Assembly: GCA_027924585.1 (NCBI GenBank)
Contig: BSBM01000764.1
Span: 2,698,001 to 2,762,000 of the forward strand
DNA from: Larix kaempferi
Taxonomy: Eukaryota; Streptophyta; Pinopsida; Pinales; Pinaceae
Direction: 5' to 3'
DNA length: 64,000 nucleotides
The position numbers and the translations under genes were made by a program. Below the pieces are notes generated by a model. That model was not told where the DNA came from. It did not search any database and saw nothing but the letters and a program-made list of their open reading frames with translations. Positions within the stretch are counted from its first letter, which is position 1, and the number at the start of each line of letters is the position of its first letter. This document shows positions 35,901 through 48,122 of the stretch, one piece after another.

Positions 35901-37480
35901 TGCTATCAGTAGAGCCGGGGACTTATCCTACCACAGAATGAAACCACGAGACCAGAACCACAACACTTTGCATTTTGTTACAGTGCCCCAACTACGAAAT
36001 TCAGACATGGAGGGTTTCACCCTTAAGACCCGAGCCCGAAGGAAAAGACAATAACCTGGTAGGGTTTCGATAACAGCTTATATATCACTAAATGCATGGA
36101 GGAGAGTCAACCACGTAGCATCGAAATATATCAACGTAATATGGGTCGAGACCATATAGTTCAGTTGCCATCCAAATCATTATTCACTGATTTCAACATC
36201 ATTGCATAGCTATAAGTCAAACGTATAGAATAACACTATGATTTACAATGCATGCCTTGCAACCAAACCTTCGGTAATTCCACGTACATGGTATGTATAA
36301 ACCCTACAATGATATAAACGAGAGATAGTCAACATCAAATATGGAGTTTCTATTAACCAAGTGTGGTAGATACAACCTTAACATTCTATTGAATATAAAG
36401 TTTGCCCAATGTATGGGAACATTATGATTATTGTACAATCATTGTATTTAATGAAAAACAAGCCATAGATTAATGCCTTGAGCACATTATCTTCTACCTA
36501 CGATCATTTAACAATGAGGTAGTCAACTTTTAAATGAAAACACCTTATCATTTAATACATTGGAATGTTACCAAAACTATATGAAGAGATATACATTTGC
36601 CATCATGTCCTATCATCGTATTTCAACCGATACCATTGTTAAACAGTAAATAATTAGAATAATAATCTCTATTATCAAGATGTTGAAATAGAATTTCATC
36701 TACTGATTCACACCGTGAAGGTAGTTTAAAAACAAGGCACAGTCAGGTGACGTAAGTTAAACTTTAGGTAGACATTGGACCGCGATATATAGATTAATTT
36801 AATGGAACAACGCTAGAGGTGCCACCTTCCCAACTCATGTTAATAATACGTGAACACAACAGTAATCGTCGGTATTAGTTGACAACATATCACATGAGGC
36901 TAACGTCGCCTATGCAGTCAATAATTATGATACAAACAATTGTTCCAGTGATAGTTACAGCAGTAACATAGAGTCATATTCATAAAACAATAATTATAAC
37001 TGAAACAATGTAATTCATCGCAAAACCTGATGATACTATCCGAATAAGAAATATCATGTCAGGGCAGACTATCAATATTTATTTAAGTGTAATTTCATGA
37101 GATTAACTTCACTGTCTTGCACTACAACTAGCAATAGTAATAAACCTTCTTTAAAGTTTTAAAGTACAGGGAGTATTAATGCTTACCAAGATTTAAAATA
37201 CAGTGATCCTTACTTCACCGGCATACCTGCGAAACAGAAGACGACTTATGCATTAGCTCGTAAGCTAAGTAAGCCAGTCAGCCATGACTAGCTCTTCCCT
37301 TGCAGTTTGAAACAAAACAGTCATTAATTACAATCACAGAAATCAAAATTGTAGTAAGACAGAGTCTTTTAAACAGATTATGTCAGTTACTGAAATTAAA
37401 CAGGATCAGAAATACTATTTAGTTAACATTTATTGTTATAAATAAAATTTTAAATTTTTCAGAAATTTCGGGTTTTGACA
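32998..37480 (+). mobile_element. Long solo LTR, copy D
   Basis: 4483 bp, from TGTCACATACCCC to TTTCGGGTTTTGACA, with a perfect duplication ACATG (32993-32997, 37481-37485). The length and layout match copies A and B, and it shares TTAGCTC..AAGCTAAGTAAGCC near its 3' end with copy B. Its U3 lacks the minisatellite and its TATA-like site (TTTAAATACT near 33377) is only about 380 bp from the start, so it is a diverged subfamily. Open frames at 33450-33735, 35094-35444 and 35518-35796 have no recognisable domain and overlap other frames, so I do not call genes. Confidence 0.87.
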
Positions 37481-37567
37481 ACATGGTCTGACTGCTCAAC
37501 ATTTGCACTGGAAATCGAAACTCTTCCACTCTGTAGCATTCAAATTGGTAATGCAAACTCATGGATC

Positions 37568-37840
37568 ACTACAAGAAAAAAGGCATTTTAGCCTCACATT
37601 AGCACCACTATTTGTAAAGGATTTGGGAAATCCTCAATTTTCAAATGGTGGTGCAAAAGTGGTGATAATGTGGGGATATGCAAGTGGTGCTAAGATTTAT
37701 GGTGCAAAACACCAAAACCAATCCAACATGGATTGTCACTTTTTGGTGCAAAACACCAAAATTATTGTTACTATTATTATTTAATATACACAAACTTGTA
37801 TATGGTGCAAAGCACCATAAAATAATAAATGTTGCAAAAA
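37568..37840 (+). mobile_element. CACTA (En/Spm) type terminus with subterminal repeats
   Basis: CACTACAAGAAAAAAGGC at 37568 is the standard end of plant CACTA transposons. Directly inside are repeated, partly palindromic motifs (GGTGCAAAACACCAAAA and variants near 37700, 37750 and 37805), as expected of subterminal transposase-binding sites. I could not find the matching inverted end TTTTTCTTGTAGTG in the window to the right, so the element's extent and 3 bp duplication are unproven. Confidence 0.75.
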
Positions 37841-37841
37841 G

Positions 37842-37853
37842 ATATAAATCACA

Positions 37854-37894
<41 letters not shown>

Positions 37895-37905
37895 GTGATT
37901 TATAT
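37842..37905. repeat. 64 bp perfect hairpin with TA core
   Basis: Arms ATATAAATCACATTA (37842-37856) and TAATGTGATTTATAT (37891-37905) flank a TA run, so the whole 64 bp is one inverted repeat. It lies next to the CACTA subterminal repeats. Confidence 0.9.
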
Positions 37906-39929
37906 TCCAAATTTTGAACATTCTTGCTTACCCTTTCCCATTAAAAATTGTGATCTCCATTACCAATGTAGAATGGTCCATTTAGGGCTTTCTTCCACAA
38001 CTTAAGTACCATAATGCCATGGGAGAGGATACAAAAATAAGCTTATATTCACATAGAGAATATTGTAATAAGCCCATATTAAAGTGTTTCAAACTAACAA
38101 TGATAGATTAATTACCTACTTGAAGAGCCCTTTTTTCTATGAGAAACTTGTTGTTGACAGGAGATGAAGACCCACAGTGACATTAATTTCAAGGGTTTCA
38201 AGGCTCGCAACTATTTAGGTCACTATATCTTTACTAAGTATATTAGTTTTCATTAACATGGAATAAAGAGCATTTTTGGAGATAAAGAAAATACACACCA
38301 AAGGAATTACTATGCAATAATGCACTTCACCATCTAATGGGAGAATTGATAGAATTTATTCATCCATCACAACCACATATTTTCAAGTAGGTTATTACCA
38401 ATAGATAAAAATAGGTTCCTTGTAGAGAACAAATTCATGCAATGTGCCTTGAGCATCTTCATTTTTAATTATGAATACATAATAAAATAAGTTGGAGTAA
38501 TACTAAGAATTGAACTTAGCATAGAAAAAGTATCCTGTTTCCATAAAAGAAGGAAAATGCAACCATATATGAACCAATTCGATGAGTCGTCGCATGTATA
38601 TCAAACTAGCTGATGACGGATAAGGTAAATGAGATAACCATCAAAGCCAATATCATGGATTCCAGCTGGGACATAAATTTGGAGATGATATTTAATATTA
38701 TTGTATCCCTGAATAATAATAATCTCCTTTGACGCAGCACTTTGATAGTATAATATCATCCAAATAGCATGAGAATAGGTAATAGTTACACCTGAATAAT
38801 AAAAAAAATGCCTCAGTTGACTAAATATTAATTATGAGTGGCTACAAAAATTATGATATTCGACATATTCTATAGCATAATATGATTCTATGTAAGAATG
38901 GTGAATGAATGTTTGGGTTATATTTGAACATTATAAATTCAATCGAAGAAATACTATATATTGTAATTTATACCAAAACACTTGAACATGTCTATTGCAT
39001 GTGCAAACATGCAGTAGAAAATGTTGGTGCACACAATGAGTTTGTACTTGGCATGCTTCATCGACTGGGATTTTAATACATATAAGGCATCCATGAATAC
39101 ACATGTAGGTATACTACTTTCTCTTGATCATATAGTTTAAAATCCACCAAGATTAACCATGATTGAAAATTTCCCATGATAACTACAAATGCACGACAGA
39201 TAAAAATTGACCGACATACACTACAATAAAAATTGTTCATAATTAACTACATCAAATGTTAACTTTTGTTAACCATGGTTGAAAATCGCACCCACGTATA
39301 TATGACCCAACCTAAAAAATGGTTTTCAAGTTGATAAAATGAGGATCCCGCCATGGTAAGGGCATGTACTTAATGTATGTGCGAGTACATATAATTCTAG
39401 TTTATATGCATAAAAACATAATAATTCAGACTCCATTCACATGGACATCGCACCAAACCCTCTTATGAAAAAAGAAGAGATGAGCAAAATGATATGTAAA
39501 AATATTCAAAAGACCTTACATTAATTTTAGATATGAATGAAGATCGAAATTGGGGCAATTATAATTTATTTGTCGTGGGTATGTATTGGTGGGTTTGGGT
39601 GTGGGCAAAGAGAAATAGACAAAGATCACTTAAAATTATATTCTTCATTGAGTTTACAACATACATATAGACATAGATAAATAGATATCCACAAAATAAA
39701 TATGAACACATAGCTGATGTGTGCATTTTTCAAAAACTAAAATTATACCTATCTGTTTTTAATGATTGTTTCTTTCCTTTTTCTCTCATCCTTCTTTGGT
39801 TTTGTCAAATCCTGCAAATGCTTAGAATGTTAAACATCCTTTTATGAATCAAGGAAAAAGTGCTCTGTAACTAGATATTCACTTGGAAACAAAACACAAG
39901 GTTGATAAACAAAAAAGGTGAGAACATAC
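37906..39929. other. AT-rich stretch, no gene recognised
   Basis: No coding frame or clear repeat boundary. A CACTACAATAAAA motif at about 39218 resembles a CACTA end but lacks subterminal repeats. It may be internal sequence of the CACTA element. Confidence 0.4.
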
Positions 39930-42900
39930 CATTCCATCTTTCCAATGGGGAGCATTTCCCACATCTATAACATCAGCATCATCCACATACCTAAACACCT
40001 TGCATAGCTCTATGTCCTCAAAACAAGAGTTTGGTACAAACTCCTACACAAGAAAAACCAGAAGCAAGGACGATAAAAACTAGGGCCAAGAATCACAAAA
40101 ACCATTGTTGTAACATCCATGTAGAAAAATAAATAGTGGTAACAAAAGGGGATATATGATTGAAAACCAATAAAATTCTTACATTTTCAAATTAATTAGT
40201 TTTATTGGATGTAAAACTCATAAAAGTTATTTTATAGCCTGAATTTATGTCACCCAAGTCTTCAACATTCATAGGCTACAGATATTTGAATGCCTGCAAA
40301 TAAAGTCTAAGATATCCTTATTTAAAACATTAAGCACAAACTTAAAATTAAACTCCATTTTATGCATTAACCAAAATGGTTTGGAATAAATGTAACTCTA
40401 ATCCTTTTAGTACACAGTGCAAAAAGGACTTTATGAAGAGCAACCTTCATGTCTCAATATCCAAATTGTCAGGAGTAATACTGCAACTGCCATGTAATAG
40501 ACAATAAGTCATGTATACCACTACGAGTTATCCACTAAATTTGAGCAAAAGAGCTATGCACACGGATTTAGAGATGGCAAGTGTGAGTGTGACTAAACCA
40601 TTGTCGGTAAAGACAAATTATAATCATCAAAAATCAACTTTAGAAATAAGAAAAGGCCTGTAGTTAGTAGTTATACACAGAAAACAGGGGATTACGCTAC
40701 GGACTGAGAAGTTTACATACAGTCCTCACACAAAACAGTCAACTGGAGCTTGCTATCATCCTCGAACTTATTTTCAGGGCATCTAATGGTGACAACTAAT
40801 ATTCTATAGATCATCTCTATAGCAACAAGCTCAATTCTAAGACATAAATTTTAGTCTAAGGTCTCACATACAGAAAAACAGGAAAAGTGCTATGGAATTT
40901 TCTGCAAATGACTGTTTTAGTAGTCAATTTCAAACGAATTTTCCGACCAAATGGAAATGACTCTTCAATAACTAAAAGAGGATTTTCTCTAGAATGAGTT
41001 TATCTATGAAAAAATCTCTCAGTTTATTCACAAGTTTAATGGTCTGGGAGATTCGAATTGATATTTACAACCCTTTTTTCTAGATTTTTAATTTTCTGTT
41101 TTAGTCATTATCTTTGGGTAGGGATTCCGAGAATCTGGAGAGGAATTTTGGAAAACTGAAAGATTCTTTTGTCAAGAACAATCCCATGAAAAAAATCCTC
41201 TCTCATTTTTTACATAGTTATTAAAATATGCAAGTTACATGTGTTTCTTTATGAACTATTTTCCATAAATTTTCAGCAGTTTGCAGCACCATGGGCCAGA
41301 TTTGAACTCGAGATGCTGAAAAAGTTCCCGGTCATGTTCTAGCTTGGCTCACATGTCAAATTTTGACTCTGACATGGATGAGTTAGCATCAAGTCAACTT
41401 CAATTCAACAAGTATTATTAAATGAAATTAGAATTTCATTTACATATGCGTTCCATTTTCCAAATGGATGAAGGAAATCCAAATAAAACAAAATCCTAAA
41501 AGTCAGGGATTAGTTTTACACATGCCATCTCATTATAACTACTCCCTAAAAGCTAGAGATATGTTTTCATGATTCATTAAAATTAGCAACTATTTACTAT
41601 TTTTATAAAGAAGATGGAAGGCTTGAATCTTGAGCTTAACATGTAAAGACTTTTCGATATATTTTGAGAAAAGGGACAAAGAGAAGGTTTGACTTTTATT
41701 TTGAGAGAGGCTCTTCTATTGTATCTGGTATAATTTTGAATATATTTATGAAGTTAATATAGGAGGAGCAGTACTTTTGAAAGCATAGATTCATTATAGT
41801 GTGTGCCATCTTTTTTATGATCATTTCATTACTGTCATTTCTTTCTTGCATTTAGGTGATATGAGATGTATGGAATTCATCCATGATTGATGCTCCTTAC
41901 ATACAATGAATGCATGTTATGAGTTTAATGATTACTGGTCCTAAATTCACCCTTGTTTGGTGCTCTATTCTTAGTTACCAGACTGCCTTAGTTCTTGTAA
42001 AGGTATAATTTTACAAGACTGCCTCAGTTTTACCAGTAGCAAACTCAACCTCGAGACATTTTTTTAGTCACACTATGCACCTTTGTGTCTTTCAAATTGT
42101 TTTGTCTCTCTAATATAATCCTACACATTTTTTGTTCTTCAAGCTACACCTATTTGGCTTGCACTAGTCTTATGTGGCTTTTTGTATAGAACTAATGGCA
42201 ATTTTTTTGAAATTTGTGTTATGTGCCATCTCTGTTTGTTTCCCTTTCATGTTTCATTTATGTCTGTTTTGTAGTTCTTTAAACAATGTGATCAACATTT
42301 TCCTTACTCTGTAAGATTTTTCTTAATCGACACATTCAACCTTCTTTGATATTACAATCAATGTAGGATGGAATCTTAGTTTCATTCATAGGTTTGCTGG
42401 AAAAGTCCTTAAGTTTGCTACATGATTCCATATACAGTTTTGTTGGAAACACCTTTTGGAAACCTTCCATCCACAGTTTTGTTGGAAATGCCTTTTGGAA
42501 GCCTTCCATCCACAGTTTTGTTGGAAACACCTTTTAGAATCCTTTAAGGATTTAAGAATGGTACATGCTTGCTAGGCCTACCTAAGGAGTTTCTTTAAGG
42601 AGGGTACAGACCTGCCATGCTTGCCAATGGAAGTTGAGTAATGATCTTTCCAAATTACTTTAAGACGTGAAGACAATTGAGCGTTGTTCATCTTTTTGTG
42701 TTTTAACTATAATACTAGTGTTCCACACACAGTTTTGCTAGAAGAGTCTTTTAGACTGAATGGATTTTAGGATTTTGTGACATTACAGTGGGACCCCTAT
42801 AGCTATACGATGGATTAGTACTGAGATTTCCTACATAGGTTATGCTATTGGTTGGCATTTTTTTTGGCATTAAAGATGGTATACACTAGATGATGACAAA

Positions 42901-44396
42901 AGCCTATTTTCCTCTTAAAAGATGAAAGAATATTTTTTGGAAAACAAAGTGAAGGTAAATAGGAAGGGATTCCTATCATTGCCAAGGGATCGTAGATTTA
43001 GTATTGTGAACATGCATCTACGGAAAGTACAATTTTTATATCTAATAAAAGGCTATGACATTTTTCCAAGGAAGAATAAAAATAGATTAAACAATAAGTG
43101 AATAAAAAAGTACAACCTCCAACTCTAAACAAAAATGGCAAATACAAAGAAACAACTGCCCTAGAATAAATGTGAACCGTATACACATAAATATGCCATA
43201 TTTCATTCTCACTTGAGGAATTTCATGTACCATTACTTGTTTTACTGTTACATATTTCAAAATTATCAAAGTTTCTGTAAGGAAAAGTAGGAAAGTTGTT
43301 ACGTAATAAATAGAAATGAACATATAACTACATTTGGCATTTTCATCTAACTAAAGCAATGGTGGATAATGGCACAACACAAGAAAACCTCTAAATATGA
43401 GAAATTATAGCCTATGTTATGGTCATAAATTTCTAACTAAAATGAAAGAAGCAATGAATTCAATCAAAGCTTTAACATAAAATAATAGTGATGACAACAA
43501 TGTAAGACATTTCAAACCTTGAATTAACAGAAGTTTTTTAGAGTGTCATCAAACAAAACATTTGTCCACTCATAGAATAGTTAGTTGAGATATCAATACC
43601 TGTGTAAAATTTCCCACGTGGATATTGAAATTGTGAACAATGTCTAAAACATCCACTTTTTGGTATTGTCTTCCCTAAAGATTTATAAATAGCATGAAAC
43701 ACATAAGATGTATAAGGTAATTAAGCTTTAATCTTCATATGGATTGAACTAATATTTTATACAAGAAAAGAACATAACTATTTTCCCCTTCCAATTACTC
43801 AAACTTACAAAATGACCTAGCAATAAACAAAATTTGAATATCATCACTTTCATGTAGCATGATAAGAGTTAAGACAAAACCCTGATTTTTTAAGTTCTAG
43901 CTTGGCTATGAGACAAAAACTTACATTTTGATGTTAACTACCCAAAGATCAATTCCATGCCCAACAACATTTTTTACATTACTCCCAATGAAAAGTATTA
44001 TATGTAAATTTCAATTAAAGAATTAATATTTTTTAAGAAGATACAAAGGAGAATAAAGTAATTGAGTTTTACCTAGAATGGCATGCCACTTTGTATTCAA
44101 AATATATTATCTCAAAGGCCATCTAGCAAGGTTCCATTCTTACTATGGTTTGTCCCACCCGCATGGTATGAAGCTCAAAGGGATGAGGTTGAGTGTAAGA
44201 CCTGGACAATTTTGGCAAAAATGATACCCCTCAAAAGAGGCACCTAAGTGGAAGGAAATATGCTCTTTGTGATGCATCCCTTCAGAGAATATTTGTGAAA
44301 GTTCTTGTCCAAGGGCATAAATATATTTTGTGATATCACCATAATATTCCTCTTGTTTGAAGTATATTGGTTGGCCTTGACTAAATATTTTGTATG
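39930..44396 (-). pseudogene. Decayed multi-exon gene, unrecognised; perhaps transposon-internal
   Basis: Minus-strand exon-like pieces with splice borders: 44145-44396 (84 codons, including EEYYGDITKYIYALGQELSQ), about 43915-43990 (NVVGHGIDLWVVNIKM), 43600-43674 (GRQYQKVDVLDIVHNFN, phase 0, 25 codons), one around 40260 with an internal TAG (MNVEDLGDINSGYK), and 39930-40043 (EFVPNSCFEDIELCKVF, FRYVDDADVIDVG, phase 0, 38 codons). I do not recognise the protein. Its place inside the CACTA end at 37568 makes a transposon gene plausible, but I cannot show transposase motifs. The sequence between the pieces is non-coding. Confidence 0.4.
42434..42552. repeat. 39 bp tandem repeat, about three units
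   Basis: Units start CAGTTTTGTTGGAAACACC at 42435, 42474 and 42513. Period 39 is a multiple of three, and the minus strand reads an open 13-residue repeat (FPTKLWMEGFQK), but no gene surrounds it. Confidence 0.9.
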
Positions 44397-44502
44397 TCTA
44401 TTTCTTGTGTGGACAATACATCACTGAGATCATTTAAAACTCACATATAAAGTTATTTGGCATAGTTTCCATTCTTACCCTATAAAACTTTAAAGTTACT
44501 AC

Positions 44503-44730
44503 TACTAGGGGCTTGACTTGTTGGTCAAGCATGTGTGGTTATATCCCTTCTGCCAAGGTTCAATTCCCCAAAAAGTGTGGTATGTTTAGTCCTCTGAATA
44601 GCAAAAACTGTCATGTTAGCATAAGTGGGCTGGTTGTGGCGATGCACATAGTTGCTAACCCTAGTGCCAATGGATTTTAACCTCGGAGTTGATTAGATAG
44701 AACTACGTCAAATAAGGGGGCCCAACATTT
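44503..44730 (+). mobile_element. tRNA-like SINE candidate, copy 1
   Basis: Starts ACTAGGGGCTTGAC, with a tRNA-type A-box-like stretch (TTGTTGGTCAAG) and a B box GGTTCAATTCCCC about 50 bases on. It aligns along its length with the copies at 45060/50146 and 50397. These promoter boxes mark RNA polymerase III SINEs. The 3' end and target duplication are not clear. Confidence 0.55.
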
Positions 44731-45059
44731 TTAATAAATTGTCATTGAAATTTGAGACATATTTCAAAATTTACTTGTTAAAATCTATCTGAAAACCATT
44801 TAAATCCAATAATTTGTTTCTTGAAACCTAGTGCTTGATGAATTTGGCCAAAGTTGTAGCATATACGATTTTATTAATGACAACTCCTACTCTGTAACAA
44901 GAATCGTTGAATATGGAAATTACTTAGCAAGTATGAGTTTAAATTTAGGTCAACCTCACCCCATTTTGGTCAAACAAGCAAGTTATTTCTGAGTTTGTAT
45001 GTGTCATGTTCTTCCATGTTATTGCTTCATTTATCGAGTCCAAGCTCCCATATTTGTTC

Positions 45060-45117
45060 ACTAGGGCCTTGTCTGGTTGGTAAATTGGGGGGCGATGATC
45101 CACCCTCACCAGGGTTC
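45060..45117 (+). mobile_element. SINE candidate, copy 2, left part
   Basis: ACTAGGGCCTTGTCTGGTTG up to the first five bases of the B box (GGTTC). The rest of this copy resumes at 50146 after the inserted LTR element. Confidence 0.6.
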
Positions 45118-46655
45118 TTTCATGTCCCAAATTTTGCATTGGGTCACAATGGCCTAATCACATTGGCCATATTCATTAGAGTTTGTCAAATTGATGTTAA
45201 GGGTCAAATAATTGCCAAGGAGGAAAATTACTAGTTTCCTAGGTTGGGGGTGGAAGCTTTGGGGTTTGGAATAAGGGGGATAATAAATGATGTTGGAACA
45301 TTAGGATGGAATAAATATTTAATAAAGGAGATAAATAAATATATACAAGTGAAAATTAAAGTGGCATTTGATCATGAAGACACTTGGAGGAAGTGGGACC
45401 CACACAAGCTAGAATTTATGTGCCACATGGCATCTTCTTCTTGCAATTTCGAATCCATGGGAATCATAATGTTCTTGGATGATTTATAAGTTCAATAATA
45501 CTTGGAATGAGTCAATTGGGTCGAAATATAGAAGAATAGTAACTCCCATGGAAGAGGAAGAAGCATTTTGGAGCTAGTGAGACACTTGGGCTAGATTCCC
45601 TAGCTCTATGACAACAATGATGAAGATGCTATGACACCTATGACACCAATCAGAACTGAAGGATGACATATGACATATATGAAATGTCAAGGCTAAAAAT
45701 AGACTCCAAGAGGGTGTTCAAGGGTGTTAGGGAAGTTAATATGCTTCCACATGTGATTTGGTGGAAGTGGGAGACTAGGAATTGTTGTACAAGTGGCATT
45801 ATTTGGAATCTCTTCCCAACTTGAGTTGGCATGAGTCTCTTGGAAGGAATTTGACCCATGGAGGACATTATAACTTTATAAATGTCAAGAAAAAAGAATT
45901 AAACCAACTTTTGATCATTTGTAGAATTTTCAATTGCATTTGTGAAGAGGGAGAGCTAGTGGATGACTAGTTTCTTGCCTTAGCCAATTTCGACGGTGAA
46001 AGATTACCATACAAGTTGGTAATTGGAAAGGAAATTCAAAAATTTCATTTGGATATTTAATGGAGTATTTATTTGCAGGTGTAAGCTACAGGTCAGCTCA
46101 TGGTTTCTTCTATTGCATCTCACTCCTTCAACCATTTCCAGTTGTGATGGCATATTCTTGATGCTTGAGGGAGGGCATTGTTGGTGAGATATTGTACTCT
46201 TTTGGGGAGATTATAATGCACCATTTATTTTTTAATATGAATTAAATACTCTTTTATTCATCTTCCGAAAGTTTCAGGTCGAAATTCCAAGTAGAAATGT
46301 ATAAATCTCATTTTTAATCAAAGAACAGTGCCATTTCCCCACTACCTTGTTGTGAACCAATGTAATGTTGATGGATTCAAAGGGATAAGTAAAATACATA
46401 TGTTTTATTGATGAATGGAATTTTATTTATGTATTATACAAGTTTCATGTTCAGTGCTCAAGCATTTGAAGTCATTTTACTCAATTTATTTACATTTGGA
46501 GAAGATTTGGTGCCATTTCCCCAAGGGTCAAACTAGTGATTTTTGTTGTTATTTGGGAGAGGTTTGGAACAGAATTATAACTAATTAATGGTGAATTATG
46601 GACCTTAATAAAATATTTAGACATCCCCTAACTCTATTAATGAATACCAGGAGTC
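45118..46655 (+). repeat. Left LTR (3'-truncated) of the 45-50 kb element
   Basis: About 1.54 kb closely similar to 48123-49645. Similarity fades after GAGTC near 46655. Open frames within it recur in the right LTR but carry no known domain. Confidence 0.9.
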
Positions 46656-46836
46656 AAATAAATAAGCCATCGCCCTTAGAAACTGAAACTGGATGTACTT
46701 TGGTGAAAGGGAAGAAGTAGGAGAAGAAGTGCATTCCTTGGTCACCATGAGTAAGGATGAGAAAGGAACCTTAGAGGAGAATTATGAGTTTAGAATATTA
46801 CTGAAACCATCCTTTTAAGACAAGTGGAGGCAATTC

Positions 46837-48122
46837 ATGCAAGAATTCAAATTGTTGTTTAGTGGATTTGGAAGCAACTTGGAAAAAAGAATGAGCAATG
46901 GTTCTCTTTACAAGGAACAGAAGGAAATGGATGAAATAATTTATGCCACAAAGGAGGAACCTCATGTAATGGTGGAACATGAGGTACATGATGATATGCA
47001 AGTGCTTGAAGATGCTACACTCAAACAAGAATAAGGACAAGCACTTGTCTTTGTTCAGAGGGATTATGAATTGCCTCATGGAGAGAGTTGCAAAGTCTTG
47101 AAGGAGGCACATGATCTCACAACAGTTGGACCAGCCAATTATGGAGAAGATTAATTAAATATTTCAATGAGTAAGAGTTGTAAATATTTAAGGTTGGTTC
47201 ATAATTCCGCACCCACTACTTCTTTTTAAGCCACATCAATTGGGGATGAAAATTGGGTGAAAGATTTTTTTCTAGTGGTGCCACATGAGGGGTATGAAAC
47301 TCCTACCTCTCCTTTCGATGATGACATGAATAGAGCACCTCATTATTACATTTGCAGCAGAATATTGTTTTTCCTTATGATGATACATATCTTCATGGAT
47401 ACACTTATGATGTTCACTTGAGTCACTTGAAGACTCATGATCTTCCTTGCTCCTTGCTTAGTTCAATTGATATTGGAGGAACTTCATTAACTACTTGGAT
47501 GAAAGAATACAGGGCTGACTATTTTGATGCATCTTACATATTTTTGGAGCAGCATTATAGGACATGGGATACTCACCCATGTCATTGGATCAGATTTTAT
47601 TGTTCACTTGATGCTTGTATGCACCTGGAAAATGGTGGTCTACTTACATGGAGGTATAAGCACTTTCATGATTCTTTGATGAAGCACCTCCTTGATGTAC
47701 ATTTTCATTATGTTGTTATGTACTTTGATGATATATATTTTGCACTCATGATGTTTGGAAGAATGCATACAAGAAAATGGGATCTAGGAATACTCTTATC
47801 TAATGGTGTGGGTTGGAGAGCACTCTTAATTGTTGGGGTGCAATACAAGCAATGGGACCCTAGAATAATTTTTCTCTCATTGGTTTCAAATTATTTGGGG
47901 AAACAAGAAGTATGGGAGATGGATTTCCCACCTAATAAAGTGATTTTTATCAAAGTAGTGCAGCAGCAAGCATGGTGGTTCCTCTCTAAAATCTTCATGG
48001 AAACTCAAAGACTCAAGGTTGGGCAATTCAATGGAAACTTCAAAGAATTATATAGAAAGCAGGTTCTTCAACACCCATGTTTGAAATTGTTTGGGGACAA
48101 GAAATATTGGGAAGGGAGGATT
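46837..48122 (+). pseudogene. Internal ORF remnants of the 45-50 kb element
   Basis: A 65-codon frame (46837-47034, acidic) and a longer frame from 47352 that stays open to the right LTR at 48123 (about 257 codons). The longer one contains HYVVMYFDDIYF, which resembles the YxDD core of gypsy reverse transcriptase, preceded by a FHDSLMKHLL segment at about the right spacing; the other RT motifs are missing. I therefore call it unrecognised, with a decayed RT as one possibility. Confidence 0.35.

Noticed and set aside
39218-39232. CACTACAATAAAA as a second CACTA terminus
   Set aside because: Wrong orientation for a partner of 37568, and no subterminal repeats follow.
44404-44415. TTTCTTGTGTGG as the right CACTA end
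   Set aside because: It differs from the inverted terminus at key positions, and no 3 bp duplication GAT follows.
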